DNA of 64,000 bases from Canibacter zhuwentaonis (GCF_018531145.1 NZ_JAHDSZ010000002.1:114158-178157); one strand, 5' to 3'; positions 36,801 to 44,751 are shown, numbered from the stretch's first letter. Numbers and translations are program-made. The notes: generated by a model not told the origin, from the sequence alone.

Positions 36801-37596
36801 GTTGCGCGGACGGGTTGGGCGCTCGCGTGAGCGGGCGTACGCCTACTTCTTGTACGAGCCAACAACGCAGCTTACCGAGCACGCCTACGAGCGGCTTGAA
36901 ACGATCGCAACTCACAACGAGCTTGGCAGCGGAATGCAGGTTGCGCTGCAGGATCTCGAGCTGCGCGGCGCTGGCAATCTGCTCGGTGGCGAGCAGTCAG
37001 GGCATATTACGGGGGTTGGTTTTGACCTGTATTTGCGCATGATTAGCGAGGCGATTGACACGTTTAAAGGTGAGGATGTGCAGGAGGCGCGCGAGCTGAA
37101 TATTATTTTGCCGGTTGCCGCTTACATTCCCGAAGATTATATTGACAGCGAGCGTTTACGGCTCGAGGCGTATCAAAAGTTTGCGGCAGCTGCGCACCCG
37201 CAGGCCGCCGCAGAAAATGTGTCGCTCGTGGTTGAGGAGTTGCAGGATCGCTACGGCGCGCTTCCCGCACCGGTTGTTGAGTTGGCGCGGCTGTCTCAAC
37301 TGCGCCGCACGGTGTCGCTGTTTGGCGTTTTAGAGCTGAAGTTTAATGCCGGGGTGTTGCAGGTTTCGCCCGTGCAGTTGCCCGACTCGAAGCAGATGCG
37401 ACTGCGCAGGCTGTATCCGCGTGCAGAATACGCGCGGGGTGTAATCACAGTGCCCGCGCCGGAGGCTCTTTTGGGCGGCGCAAAGCAGCTGAGTGCGAGC
37501 CGATTTAGCTGCGGTTTGAAGGCGGCGGATCAGGCGCTTGACGGTGATATTCTAGGCTGGGTTTCGCGCTTTTTCGCGAATATTGTTGAGGAGTAG
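33823..37596 (+). CDS. mfd: Transcription-repair coupling factor
   Basis: Removes stalled RNA polymerase and recruits UvrA. About 1257 residues. The UvrB-like N-terminus includes ARGEF-like VTRRGEFAVRGGIIDVF. The RNA-polymerase-interacting CarD-like domain is KAGDYVVHEVHGIGRF at ~562. The translocase has Walker A GDVGFGKTE at ~722, IIDEEQRFGVEHKE at ~823, ATPIPRTLEMA, and the TRG and C-terminal regulatory domain after ~1040. Residues ~366-430 are an Ala/Gly/Ser/Glu-rich low-complexity insertion (such as AAGAGAAAATSGGEPG) not expected in Mfd. ATG 33823 fits the family start; the earlier in-frame start overlaps pth. Confidence 0.95.
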   Translation: MTISNLPRLLNKCTEFAAAAAYTETDTDFTVAQGLRAPLIAEIYRRRIESKLTGALLVITASGRELQLAKQALKTLIPEVATVTVTAWETLPHERLSPSKDTVGKRFRALSAIRSHNSVAPLIVFASVRAVLQAVSPFTAYAEPITLSAGVELGDIGEFASQLTQLGYDRVDMVTRRGEFAVRGGIIDVFVPSAPAAVRIDCFGDEIESLHEFAVAAQRSADRLDKLEVWPARELLLTERVRKRAAELLSAGAAEPEMLAKIASGVTVEGMESLLPQLVERQYALSELLPEQSMAVVFAPERVASRAVSLAETNAEFLAARWQHATEAQKPVAQLVREAEKTGLFTLNRVRELGGVDFTWHTVSSYDSGSGSLADAAGAGAAAATSGGEPGAGVENLETSAGAVSAETSADAGAADAGEVRAVDATPVQSDTVRVNSGLITQAAHTDAVTNAIAQLKSWFANVAESSRYAVLAMPDNGTVKRVTELLSEAEIPVTSVAQLPVAPESGIAYVIEGGLEGGFTLPAAGVMVLTEVEFFGRRAVARAVAAQRPARARAKNVVDPLHLKAGDYVVHEVHGIGRFVELTDRTLPGGGGRVKREYLVLEYAPSKRSMPADKLYVPIDQLSQLSKYVGGETPALSKMGGSDWANTKKRARKAVRELAVELVKLYSVRAHATGHAFSPDTAWQAELEDSFAYVETPDQLTAIADVKRDMECPRPMDRLISGDVGFGKTEIAVRAAFKAVQDNKQVAVLVPTTLLVKQHFETFQSRFAAFPVRLRALSRFQSDKEAREILEQLEAGLIDVIIGTHRLLGKNVKYHDLGLIIIDEEQRFGVEHKEILKDMKQNVDVLSMSATPIPRTLEMAVTGIREMSTLATAPEDRHPILTFVGQRNDAQTAAAIRREMLRDGQVFYVHNRVAAIHRVAKRVAELVPEARVAVAHGRLSQEQLEKVVVDFYEREYDVLVCTTIVETGLDIANANTIIVDNADKYGLGQLHQLRGRVGRSRERAYAYFLYEPTTQLTEHAYERLETIATHNELGSGMQVALQDLELRGAGNLLGGEQSGHITGVGFDLYLRMISEAIDTFKGEDVQEARELNIILPVAAYIPEDYIDSERLRLEAYQKFAAAAHPQAAAENVSLVVEELQDRYGALPAPVVELARLSQLRRTVSLFGVLELKFNAGVLQVSPVQLPDSKQMRLRRLYPRAEYARGVITVPAPEALLGGAKQLSASRFSCGLKAADQALDGDILGWVSRFFANIVEE

Positions 37597-37665
37597 CTTT
37601 TGCACCCCGGTCGAGGATTAGATCTTGCACCTTGGTCGAGGAGCGGATTTTGCACCCCGGCGGGT
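37597..37665. repeat. Three degenerate ~25-bp tandem repeats after mfd
   Basis: The core TTGCACCYYGGTCGAGGA occurs at about 37601 and 37626, and a shortened third copy (TTGCACCCCGGCGGG) at about 37652. The repeats fill the gap between convergent mfd and the flavin reductase. No clean hairpin with a T-run is present, so their role is unknown. Confidence 0.55.
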
Positions 37666-37666
37666 T

Positions 37667-38206
37667 TTATGCGGCTGCCTTTTCTAACTTCGCCAGAATA
37701 GACTCAAGTTTTTCTAGCTGGTCGCTGGTAGGAGTGAACACACCATCTTTAACCTCGGTTACAAGACTTATTTCAAGCGCGTCTGCAACGTCTTGCATTT
37801 GGAAAGCGGGAACAATTGCACGCCACGCTTTAATCACACTAATGCCTGAGCTGTAGCTGTACCCGGCAAACGCTATTGGCTTACCGATCCACTCGTCAGA
37901 GATGCTGTCAAAAGCGTTTTTTAGTGGTGCTGGCACTGAGCCGTTATATTCGGGCGTAACAAGAATATAAGCGTCACAGGAGTCGATTTTTTCGCTCCAC
38001 GCTTGCACAGCAGTGTTATCGTATTTTTTATTGAGCTGCCGCGGGGAAACGGCGCCGGTGAAAAACGGTATTTCGTAATCCTTTAGATCTATTAGCTCGT
38101 ATGTCGCATTGCGCGGTTTGCTCTGTGCGGTTTTATAGATCCACGCGGCAATTTCCGCGTTGATGCGCCCTTCGCGGGTTGAACCAATAATAATTCCTGT
38201 GCGCAT
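37667..38206 (-). CDS. NAD(P)H-dependent FMN reductase (flavodoxin-fold)
   Basis: About 179 residues. MRTGIIIGSTREGRINAEIA is the FMN-phosphate-binding start, and ILVTPEYNGSVPAPLKNAFD is the FMN-reductase signature with the conserved Pro-Glu-Tyr-Asn. AFAGYSYSSG follows. The family transfers electrons from NAD(P)H to FMN or to quinones, azo dyes or chromate. The physiological acceptor cannot be told. ATG at 38206 is chosen; the TTG at 38236 has no support. A run of repeats separates it from mfd, which is convergent. Confidence 0.9.
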   Translation of the reverse strand: MRTGIIIGSTREGRINAEIAAWIYKTAQSKPRNATYELIDLKDYEIPFFTGAVSPRQLNKKYDNTAVQAWSEKIDSCDAYILVTPEYNGSVPAPLKNAFDSISDEWIGKPIAFAGYSYSSGISVIKAWRAIVPAFQMQDVADALEISLVTEVKDGVFTPTSDQLEKLESILAKLEKAAA

Positions 38207-38340
38207 TTTCTGTCTTCTTTCTTGTGTGATAATCAATGCAATAATTTTATTTTATAGCGGATGATTTTATCTAGAAAATCTTTTTTATTCAGCTTAACGG
38301 TAGTAAAGTGTGTTAAAAGCTACTGTCGAAAGGTGTCTTT

Positions 38341-38603
38341 GTGAAAAAACTAATCAGTGATCCAAACGTGTTATCGCAAACGGGCAGTCAATGGGCGTTG
38401 CGTTAACAAGCTGTACCGTGCCGGCGGTTAGCAAACTAACTTTTGAACTGCCAGCAGATCAAATCGAAATGGGCGTTGGCGTTTATGGCGAGCCTTGGCG
38501 TTCGCGCGTGTCGCACACATCCGCTAGCGAAATTGCTGCGGAGCTGGTCGACACCATCGCAACCGACCTTGATTGCATCGAGGCGCGGCAGGTTGCGGTT
38601 TGA
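38341..38603 (+). pseudogene. dhaK: Remnant of dihydroxyacetone kinase subunit DhaK
   Basis: GTG 38341, with AAAGG seven bases upstream, opens VKKLISDPN, the normal DhaK start (MKKLINDP). It runs out of frame after about 20 codons. From ~38377 another frame reads NGQSMGVALTSCTVPA, then FELPADQIEMGVGVYGEP, then SEIAAELVDTIATDL. This is DhaK sequence from around residue 185-250. So the gene kept its start and a middle segment and lost roughly 160 codons between them, plus the C-terminal part. Active-site residues are gone. The remnant abuts mazG. Confidence 0.8.
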
Positions 38604-39112
38604 CGGGCGGTCGTGATTCTGTGGGTGATTCCGGTTTGGTGAGCGGCAGTGGTTCGGCGAGTGGCGGTCGCGATACTAGCGCCGCAGCGACAGGGTTCGC
38701 CGCAGAACTCCACGGTGTCGCGCGTGCCCGGGCGGTTGTTGAGCGCCTACTCGCTGACAACGGGTGCGCGTGGCATCTCGAGCAGACTCACGAGAGCCTC
38801 AGCAAATACCTGCAGGAGGAGGCTGCGGAAACGGTTGACGCGATTATCGACGGTGACCCCGCTAAAATAGCCGAAGAGTTGGGAGACGTGCTGTATCAGG
38901 TTCTTTTCCACACTGAGCTGGCACGCAAAAATGGCGAAACCTATAGTTTTGACACTGTTGCGGAGCGTCTCGCCGAGAAGCTTATAGCGCGCCACCCGCA
39001 CGTTTTCGAGACTGGCGAACAGCTCACAAGCGCGGAGCTTACAGAAATGTGGCAGCAGCTTAAATTACGAGCGGATCGTAAACTCGCGTCTGGGGGTGGT
39101 ATTTCGTTTTAG
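38600..39112 (+). CDS. mazG: MazG-family nucleoside triphosphate pyrophosphohydrolase
   Basis: Hydrolyses NTPs or dNTPs to the monophosphate and pyrophosphate. One MazG domain: CAWHLEQTHESLSKYLQEEAAE, then EELGDVLYQVLFHTELA. This supplies the EExxE and ExxD metal sites. It ends LASGGGISF. The N-terminal ~35 residues are Gly/Ser-rich and poorly conserved, so the start is uncertain. TTG 38600 overlaps the dhaK-remnant stop and has AGG seven bases upstream; in-frame GTG 38621 or 38639 are alternatives. Its last 37 bases recur at 42534. It follows mfd in many relatives; here a dhaK remnant intervenes. Confidence 0.85.
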   Translation: MTGGRDSVGDSGLVSGSGSASGGRDTSAAATGFAAELHGVARARAVVERLLADNGCAWHLEQTHESLSKYLQEEAAETVDAIIDGDPAKIAEELGDVLYQVLFHTELARKNGETYSFDTVAERLAEKLIARHPHVFETGEQLTSAELTEMWQQLKLRADRKLASGGGISF

Positions 39113-39464
39113 GATGGTGGCTGGTTAGTTAAGTATATAGTTGCTTAGAGGTTAGTGTTTTGGGTTGTGTGATGATGTGGTGTAGTTAGTGTGTATGTGC
39201 TGATTGTGGTTTTTGGTGTGGTTGTTTGTTTGGTGCGTGATTGTGTATTTTGGGTTGATGTAATAGACTGGGGGGGGGGGGGAGATGATTTGTAACTAGT
39301 GTAAGTTATTTTTTGTCTTTCTTTATTATTAAGTGATGATATTGAAAGAAGGTTAAACTTTTGAAAAGTTCAGGAAAGCCTATTTTGTTAAGGGTAGTTT
39401 CTGGTGTTGCTGCTTTTGCTTTGTGCATTGGTGGAACGGTTCTGGCTGCGCAGCCAGCGCTTGC
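39076..39464 (+). repeat. 389-bp direct repeat, copy 1 (mazG tail, G-tract promoter, signal peptide)
   Basis: Identical base for base to 42534-42922, 3458 bp away. It covers the last 37 bp of mazG, the 248-bp non-coding region with the G13 tract, and the first 104 bp (signal peptide) of the surface-protein gene. The TG-rich stretch after mazG (39120-39260) has no coding evidence. The perfect identity, against divergent coding parts, suggests recent copying or gene conversion. Confidence 0.95.
39264..39296 (+). promoter_or_regulatory. Putative phase-variable promoter with G13 tract, surface protein 1
   Basis: A run of 13 G at 39270-39282 lies 79 bp before the start codon. A weak -35 (TAGACT, 39264-39269) abuts it, and a possible -10 (TGTAAC, 39291-39296) lies 21 bp beyond the -35. 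The spacing would be near 17 bp with nine G. The hexamers are guesses; the tract is certain. Length change would alter transcription of the gene at 39361. Confidence 0.55.
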
Positions 39465-41010
39465 TGTTGATTCTGTGGAAGCAGATACAACAGTTGCTGC
39501 GACCGAGACTGAAAACGTTGTTTTTGAAGACTCAGGTCTTAAAGACTGCGTTCGATATGCTCTGCAGAAAAAAGACGGTGAAGAAGTAACAGTTGCTGAA
39601 GCAGCTGAGCTTAAATACCTAAACTGCGACAATGACGAGCAAGATAAACCATACTTGTTTGTTTCTAATATCAATGATCTCAAATATTTCACCGGTCTAG
39701 AAGCCCTGGCTGCTTACGGTGATTTCGTTGATCTAACACCTCTGAAAGGTTTGAAAAAACTAACCTATCTGACAATCGGTGGTAACTTTACAGATCTTTC
39801 GCCCGTTAAAGAGCTAACTGAAGTAAAACAGCTTTTGTTGTACGGTAAATACACTGACATCAGCGTTCTAGCTTCACTAACAAAACTCAACGAGGTTTTT
39901 CTGCAGGGTAACTTTGTGAACGTTGATGCGCTTATAGGTCTTCCTGACCTGAAGGAGCTAACTTTGCGTGATTGCCGTTACATCAGACCTGCTGATCGTG
40001 ACGCACTGCAAGCGAAATTCGATGCAATAACCGGCGGTGAACTATCTTTTGTGTACTGTGGCGTTGCCGGTCAGAATACCCCTAGCGTACAGGGTCTTGA
40101 GCGTATTGCTGGCAAAGATCGTTACGATACCGCGCTTGCCGTTTCAAAACAGTTCCCAGCAAATGTTCAGGCTGTTTTTATTGCCAGTGGTGAAAACTTC
40201 CCTGATGCACTAAGCGCTTCTGTTGTTGCTGCACACATGAAGAGTCCAGTTTTGCTAACACCTCGCAACGAGCTTGCAGAGGGCACAGTTGAAGAGCTGA
40301 AACGTCTCAAACCTGGGATTGTTTACGTTGTGGGTGGTCGTGACGTGATTTCAGCTACCATCGAAAACGAGTTGAAAGCTGCTGGTTACACCGTAAAACG
40401 TCTTGACGGAGCTGACAGATATGAGACGAACATGATTGTTAACTCACTCGTGTTCTACGATGAAGATTACGAGCTTGTTGATCTGCGCGACGCTGTTTTT
40501 GCTACAGGAGATAATTTCCCAGACGCTCTGGTAGCTGCTAATTTTGCCGCTAGCAACTATGCGCCTATTGTGCTAATTGACGGTAAACTTCCTAATCTTA
40601 ACGATTTCTTGAACAGTGATGAGATCTTCACCTCTCAGGATCGCGTGTATATCGCAGGTGGTACGAGCGTTGTTTCTGAGGGCATTGAAGAATCTCTGAA
40701 AGAGGTATTCTCTACCGTTAAGCGTTTTGCTGGTGCGGATCGTTATGAGACTGCTGCGCTAATTGCCGAGAACTTTGTTGGATATAACGCTGATGCCGCT
40801 TTCCTTGCAACCGGTGAAAACTACGCCGACGCACTTACCGCTGTTGCGCTTGCTGGTAGTTTGCGTAGCCCGCTGTTCATTACTCAGACAGGCTGCCTGA
40901 CTGCTGCTACCGCAGGCGCTATTGATCGGGTTGCTGCTGCTAACATGGTTACCGTTGGCGGTCTAGAGGCTGTGAGCGAGAATGCTAAAAAGGGTGTTCG
41001 CTGCTCATGA
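39361..41010 (+). CDS. Secreted leucine-rich-repeat protein with three cell wall-binding repeats (CWB2), copy 1
   Basis: 549 residues. A Sec signal peptide (residues 1-35) ends QPALA before V36. Residues ~105-205 hold five leucine-rich repeats of ~21 residues (pattern LxxLxxLxIGGNFTDLSPV), internalin-like. Residues ~245-549 hold three cell wall-binding repeat 2 units (PF04122-like), each opening with an R-x-x-G-x-DRY-x-T motif: LERIAGKDRYDTA, VKRLDGADRYETN, VKRFAGADRYETA. It should sit non-covalently in the wall and offer the LRR for protein binding, possibly to a host. TTG 39361 is the start, with AAGG about eight bases upstream. It lies behind a G13 tract and is closely related to the 42819 gene. 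Confidence 0.9.
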   Translation: MKSSGKPILLRVVSGVAAFALCIGGTVLAAQPALAVDSVEADTTVAATETENVVFEDSGLKDCVRYALQKKDGEEVTVAEAAELKYLNCDNDEQDKPYLFVSNINDLKYFTGLEALAAYGDFVDLTPLKGLKKLTYLTIGGNFTDLSPVKELTEVKQLLLYGKYTDISVLASLTKLNEVFLQGNFVNVDALIGLPDLKELTLRDCRYIRPADRDALQAKFDAITGGELSFVYCGVAGQNTPSVQGLERIAGKDRYDTALAVSKQFPANVQAVFIASGENFPDALSASVVAAHMKSPVLLTPRNELAEGTVEELKRLKPGIVYVVGGRDVISATIENELKAAGYTVKRLDGADRYETNMIVNSLVFYDEDYELVDLRDAVFATGDNFPDALVAANFAASNYAPIVLIDGKLPNLNDFLNSDEIFTSQDRVYIAGGTSVVSEGIEESLKEVFSTVKRFAGADRYETAALIAENFVGYNADAAFLATGENYADALTAVALAGSLRSPLFITQTGCLTAATAGAIDRVAAANMVTVGGLEAVSENAKKGVRCS

Positions 41011-41078
41011 GTCTGAGTGCTTAAGCTGTATTTAAGAGTAGACGCTTAGTGTGTTTGCTTGAGAATATAAGATACTAG

Positions 41079-41127
41079 ACGGGGCACACTCGCGATCACA
41101 ATTTTAGCAATCACGAGTGTGCCCCGT
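41079..41127 (+). terminator. Strong hairpin between surface protein 1 and hisS
   Basis: A perfect 14-bp stem (ACGGGGCACACTCG with CGAGTGTGCCCCGT) encloses a 21-base loop and is followed by TTTG. It separates the phase-variable gene from hisS, which begins 34 bp later. Confidence 0.75.
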
Positions 41128-41160
41128 TTGTATGTGTAAATCGCAGGGTAGAATGTATAT

Positions 41161-42459
41161 ATGGCTAATAAAATTTCTGCTGTGCGCGGTATGCGTGATT
41201 TTCTGCCTTTTCAAAAACGCAAACGTGAGCGAGTTTTGCAGATAATTCGCGAGGTCTATCAAAAACACGCATTTACTGAGATAGAAACGCCAGTTGTTGA
41301 AGATTATGACATACTACACTCAGGGCTTGGTGGCGATAATGAAAAACTGTCTTTCTCGATTTTAAAACGAGGCATTTCTGATAAGCCGTACACAACAGAA
41401 AAGCTTAAAGCCGCAGAATTATGTGATCTCGGTCTGCGGTTTGATTTAACAGTGCCGCTCGCGCGCTACTACGCCAGCAACCAGGCTGCACTGCCGCAGG
41501 TGTTTAGAGCGGTGCAGATTGGTCCGGTGTGGCGCGCTGAGCGTCCGCAACAGGGTCGTTACCGACAGTTTGTGCAGGCTGATATTGATATTATTGGTGA
41601 GTTTTCGATGCTGGCTGAGCTGGAGTTAATTACCGCAACAGCAGCCGCGTTGAATCGACTTGGATTGCGAGACTGTGTGATCCGCATCAATGATAGGCGC
41701 GTGCTGCTGTCGTTACTTAAACACTGCGGCTTTAACGCGGACGATTTCAATCGTGTTTTAATAACCATAGACAAACTGGATAAAATCGGTTTTGCGGGGG
41801 TTATTGAGGAGCTTGTGGCAAATGAGTTTGCGGCATCCGCTGTTGCAAAACTTGAGCCTTTTTTAAGCGGGGTTGCGGCGCTACCCGCGGGAATCCCGCT
41901 AACAGTTGCGGCAATTGCCGAGGTTATGCCGGAGGAAGTTCAAAATGATGCTCTAGCAGAGCTTGCCGAGCTGGGGGATTCGCTTGTTTCAATCCTACCT
42001 AACGGGGTTACAGCGGAGTTTGATCCGACGCTGGTGCGTGGTATGGGGTATTACACGGGCACGATCTTTGAAATATCACACCCGGGTTCTGGCAGTTCTG
42101 TTGGCGGCGGCGGTCGCTACGACGGTATGATTGGCAGGTTTTTAGGCGAGCAGGTGCCGGCCGTTGGTTTTTCTATCGGTTTTGAAAGAATTATTGATCT
42201 TGTGGAGCTGCCAGAAGATAGCGCGCAAGAGCAGAAAATAGCACTTATAGCGGATAAAGACTGTGCTGCGCCGCAGCAGCTTGTTAAGCTGAAATCTGAG
42301 CTGCTGGCACTTGGTAAGCAACCGCACATTGTGTGGCGCAAGAAAAACATGAAGCCCGTTTTTGCGTATTTAGCGGCTGAAGGGTTTACCGAATTTGCGA
42401 ACGTTAACAGCGCTCTGGCTGCTGCTGAGCTTAACATTAAAACTTTCGAGACGGTCTAG
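41161..42459 (+). CDS. hisS: Histidyl-tRNA synthetase
   Basis: Class II synthetase, 432 residues. ISAVRGMRDFLPFQKRKRER opens it. FDLTVPLARYYASN and IGPVWRAERPQQGRYRQF form motif 2. RGMGYYTGTIFE is the histidine-binding block, and GGGGRYDGMIGRFLG plus GFSIGFERI form the motif 3 region. A C-terminal anticodon-binding domain (~330-432) is present. It is essential and sits between two large direct repeats, so recombination that deletes the interval would be lethal. A decayed copy of its start is found at 44752. The sequence groups with bacterial/eukaryotic-type long HisRS by length; I have not compared subfamilies. Confidence 0.95.
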   Translation: MANKISAVRGMRDFLPFQKRKRERVLQIIREVYQKHAFTEIETPVVEDYDILHSGLGGDNEKLSFSILKRGISDKPYTTEKLKAAELCDLGLRFDLTVPLARYYASNQAALPQVFRAVQIGPVWRAERPQQGRYRQFVQADIDIIGEFSMLAELELITATAAALNRLGLRDCVIRINDRRVLLSLLKHCGFNADDFNRVLITIDKLDKIGFAGVIEELVANEFAASAVAKLEPFLSGVAALPAGIPLTVAAIAEVMPEEVQNDALAELAELGDSLVSILPNGVTAEFDPTLVRGMGYYTGTIFEISHPGSGSSVGGGGRYDGMIGRFLGEQVPAVGFSIGFERIIDLVELPEDSAQEQKIALIADKDCAAPQQLVKLKSELLALGKQPHIVWRKKNMKPVFAYLAAEGFTEFANVNSALAAAELNIKTFETV

Positions 42460-42818
42460 AAGGTCACAGCGCTTAAGAGTTTTGTGGCTGGCGAGCTGAG
42501 GCTGTCGGGGTTGGTGTTTGAGTTGGCTTTGTGTCGTAAACTCGCGTCTGGGGGTGGTATTTCGTTTTAGGATGGTGGCTGGTTAGTTAAGTATATAGTT
42601 GCTTAGAGGTTAGTGTTTTGGGTTGTGTGATGATGTGGTGTAGTTAGTGTGTATGTGCTGATTGTGGTTTTTGGTGTGGTTGTTTGTTTGGTGCGTGATT
42701 GTGTATTTTGGGTTGATGTAATAGACTGGGGGGGGGGGGGAGATGATTTGTAACTAGTGTAAGTTATTTTTTGTCTTTCTTTATTATTAAGTGATGATAT
42801 TGAAAGAAGGTTAAACTT
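42460..42818. other. Gap between hisS and surface protein 2, mostly a duplicated block
   Basis: Bases 42460-42533 are unique with no gene seen. From 42534 the sequence is the second copy of the mazG-tail and promoter block. It contains a 37-bp piece of mazG with no upstream mazG, so that piece is not expressed as MazG. Confidence 0.8.
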
Positions 42819-42922
42819 TTGAAAAGTTCAGGAAAGCCTATTTTGTTAAGGGTAGTTTCTGGTGTTGCTGCTTTTGCTTTGTGCATTGGTGGAACGGTTC
42901 TGGCTGCGCAGCCAGCGCTTGC
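42534..42922 (+). repeat. 389-bp direct repeat, copy 2
   Basis: Matches 39076-39464 exactly: orphan mazG 3' end (TCGTAAACTCG to the TAG), the non-coding TG-rich region, the G13 tract and the signal-peptide coding start. The orphan mazG tail shows that copy 2 derives from the mazG-adjacent copy. Confidence 0.95.
42728..42740 (+). promoter_or_regulatory. G13 tract in the promoter of surface protein 2
   Basis: Thirteen G, with flanks identical to the 39270 tract and the same distance (79 bp) to the TTG start. The two genes could switch independently, because each has its own tract. Confidence 0.55.
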
Positions 42923-44519
42923 CACTAGTGCGGCACAGTCTGTGAAAGCAGAAGCTACTGTTGATGCTGTCCCTGCTGAAAATGTTGTTTTCACAGATGA
43001 GGGTCTTGCAAAATGCGTTAAAAATCTATTGAAAAAAGATCAGGTAACCGTTGCAGAAGCGGCTCAAATTCAGGGTCTAAACTGCTACCTTGACGGAAAT
43101 ATCGGGTCTTACTACAACTTCCTCAGCCTTAATGATCTCAAATATTTCAAAGGCTTAAAAGCGCTTGCTATTTACGGCAAGTACACAGATCTGAGCCCTC
43201 TGAAAGAGCTGAAAGAGCTGAGCTTCCTCTCAATCGGCGGTAACTTCACAGATATTTCACCTCTTAAAGAGATGCAGAGCCTGACCGAGCTTAGCCTCGG
43301 CGGCAACTACAAAGACCTGTCGGTTCTGAAAGAGATGCCAAACCTGACCAAAATTGGTCTGCTTGGTAAATACACTGACATCAGCGCGCTGGAGTCTTTG
43401 ACAAACCTTGAAGAGGTTTCTTTGCAGGGTGACTTCGTTAGTGTTACCGCGCTCACCAAACTGCCTAAGTTGAAAGCTATTACCCTTTCTGATTGCCGTT
43501 ATATCACCCCTGCAGACCGTGATGCTCTTGTGGGTGTAGTGGGCGATAAGCTTACTTTTGAAAACTGCGGTATTGTGGGCAAGAATGTTCCTAGTGTGGA
43601 TGGTTTTGAGCGTCTTGCTGGTGAGGATCGTTACGCTACTTCGCTTGCCGTTTCAAAACAGTTCCCAGCAAAAGTTCAGGCTGTTTTTATTGCCAGTGGT
43701 GAAAACTTCCCTGACGCGCTCAGTGCTTCTGTTGCAGCCGCAACGTTTAAAAGCCCGGTGCTGTTAACCCCTCGTAACGAGCTTGCTGAGGGAACAACCG
43801 AGGAGTTGCAGCGGCTAGAACCTACGATTATCTATATTGTGGGTGGTCGTGACGTAATCTCAGCTACCATTGAAAAAGATCTTCTGGCTGCAGGCTACAC
43901 AGTGGAGCGTCTTGCTGGAGCTGACCGTTACGAGACAAACATGATTGTTAACTCACTCGTGTTCTACGATGAGGATTACAAGCTTGTTGATCTGCGCGAC
44001 GCTGTTTTTGCTACGGGTGATAATTTCCCTGACGCTCTGGTGGCTGCTAATTTTGCTGCTAGTAAATATGCGCCTATTGTTTTGCTTGATGGTAAACTTC
44101 CTAATCTTAACGATTTCTTGAACAGTGATGAGATCTTCACCTCTCAGGATCGCGTGTATATCGCAGGTGGTACGAGCGTTGTTTCTGAGGGTATTGAGGA
44201 GTCTCTGCGTGAGGTATTCTCTACTGTTGAGCGTTTCAACGGTGCGGATCGTTATGAGACTGCTGCTTTGATTGCTGAGAAGTTTGTTGGTTATAATGCT
44301 GAGACTTCTTTCCTTGCAACTGGGGAGAATTATGCTGATGCGCTTTCTGCTGTTGCGCTTGCTGGTAGTTTGCGTAGCCCGCTGTTCATTACTCAGACAG
44401 GCTGCCTGACTGCTGCTACCGCAGGCGCTATTGATCGGGTTGCTGCTGCTAACATGGTTACCGTTGGCGGTCTAGAGGCTGTGAGCGAGAATGCTAAAAA
44501 GGGTGTTCGCTGCTCGTAA
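42819..44519 (+). CDS. Secreted leucine-rich-repeat protein with three cell wall-binding repeats (CWB2), copy 2
   Basis: 566 residues, the same architecture as the 39361 gene: an identical signal peptide to QPALA, then a different acidic linker. Six LRR units of ~21 residues follow (one more than copy 1; added unit around LSLGGNYKDLSVL), then three CWB2 repeats (FERLAGEDRYATS, VERLAGADRYETN, VERFNGADRYETA). The last 166 bp of coding sequence before the final codons (44350-44515) are identical to copy 1 (40841-41006), and further long identical patches occur between them. This points to gene conversion. Both end VRCS with different stop codons. Confidence 0.9.
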   Translation: MKSSGKPILLRVVSGVAAFALCIGGTVLAAQPALATSAAQSVKAEATVDAVPAENVVFTDEGLAKCVKNLLKKDQVTVAEAAQIQGLNCYLDGNIGSYYNFLSLNDLKYFKGLKALAIYGKYTDLSPLKELKELSFLSIGGNFTDISPLKEMQSLTELSLGGNYKDLSVLKEMPNLTKIGLLGKYTDISALESLTNLEEVSLQGDFVSVTALTKLPKLKAITLSDCRYITPADRDALVGVVGDKLTFENCGIVGKNVPSVDGFERLAGEDRYATSLAVSKQFPAKVQAVFIASGENFPDALSASVAAATFKSPVLLTPRNELAEGTTEELQRLEPTIIYIVGGRDVISATIEKDLLAAGYTVERLAGADRYETNMIVNSLVFYDEDYKLVDLRDAVFATGDNFPDALVAANFAASKYAPIVLLDGKLPNLNDFLNSDEIFTSQDRVYIAGGTSVVSEGIEESLREVFSTVERFNGADRYETAALIAEKFVGYNAETSFLATGENYADALSAVALAGSLRSPLFITQTGCLTAATAGAIDRVAAANMVTVGGLEAVSENAKKGVRCS

Positions 44520-44562
44520 GGTTTAGAGCCTAGTTTGATGGCGAACGTGTTCGCTTGAGATT

Positions 44563-44617
44563 GGGCGGGGTGTGTTCGTGGTTTATTGTGACCGTGAGTA
44601 TGCCCCGCCCTTTTTTT
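44563..44617 (+). terminator. Intrinsic terminator after surface protein 2
   Basis: GGGCGGGG at 44563-44570 pairs with CCCCGCCC at 44603-44610, with further imperfect pairing inside, and is followed by seven T. The end of the structure resembles the 41079 terminator in position but not in sequence. Confidence 0.85.
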
Positions 44618-44751
44618 GTGTGGGTGCATCTGTTTTTTGTGGTAAGCGTGCTTGATCTTTTTTGTTGTGTGCACCTCAGGGTTTTAGACAAGACCACAAC
44701 GAGCACGCGCACTTCGCGCGTGTGTCTAAAGCAGGCGCGGTGAATATTTTT

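Noticed and set aside
39120..39260. TG-rich region as a transcript or CRISPR leader
   Set aside because: No spaced repeats and no ORF; it is simply a skewed promoter region.
41011..41160. Riboswitch or T-box before hisS
   Set aside because: Only a terminator hairpin is seen; no T-box sequence or specifier loop.
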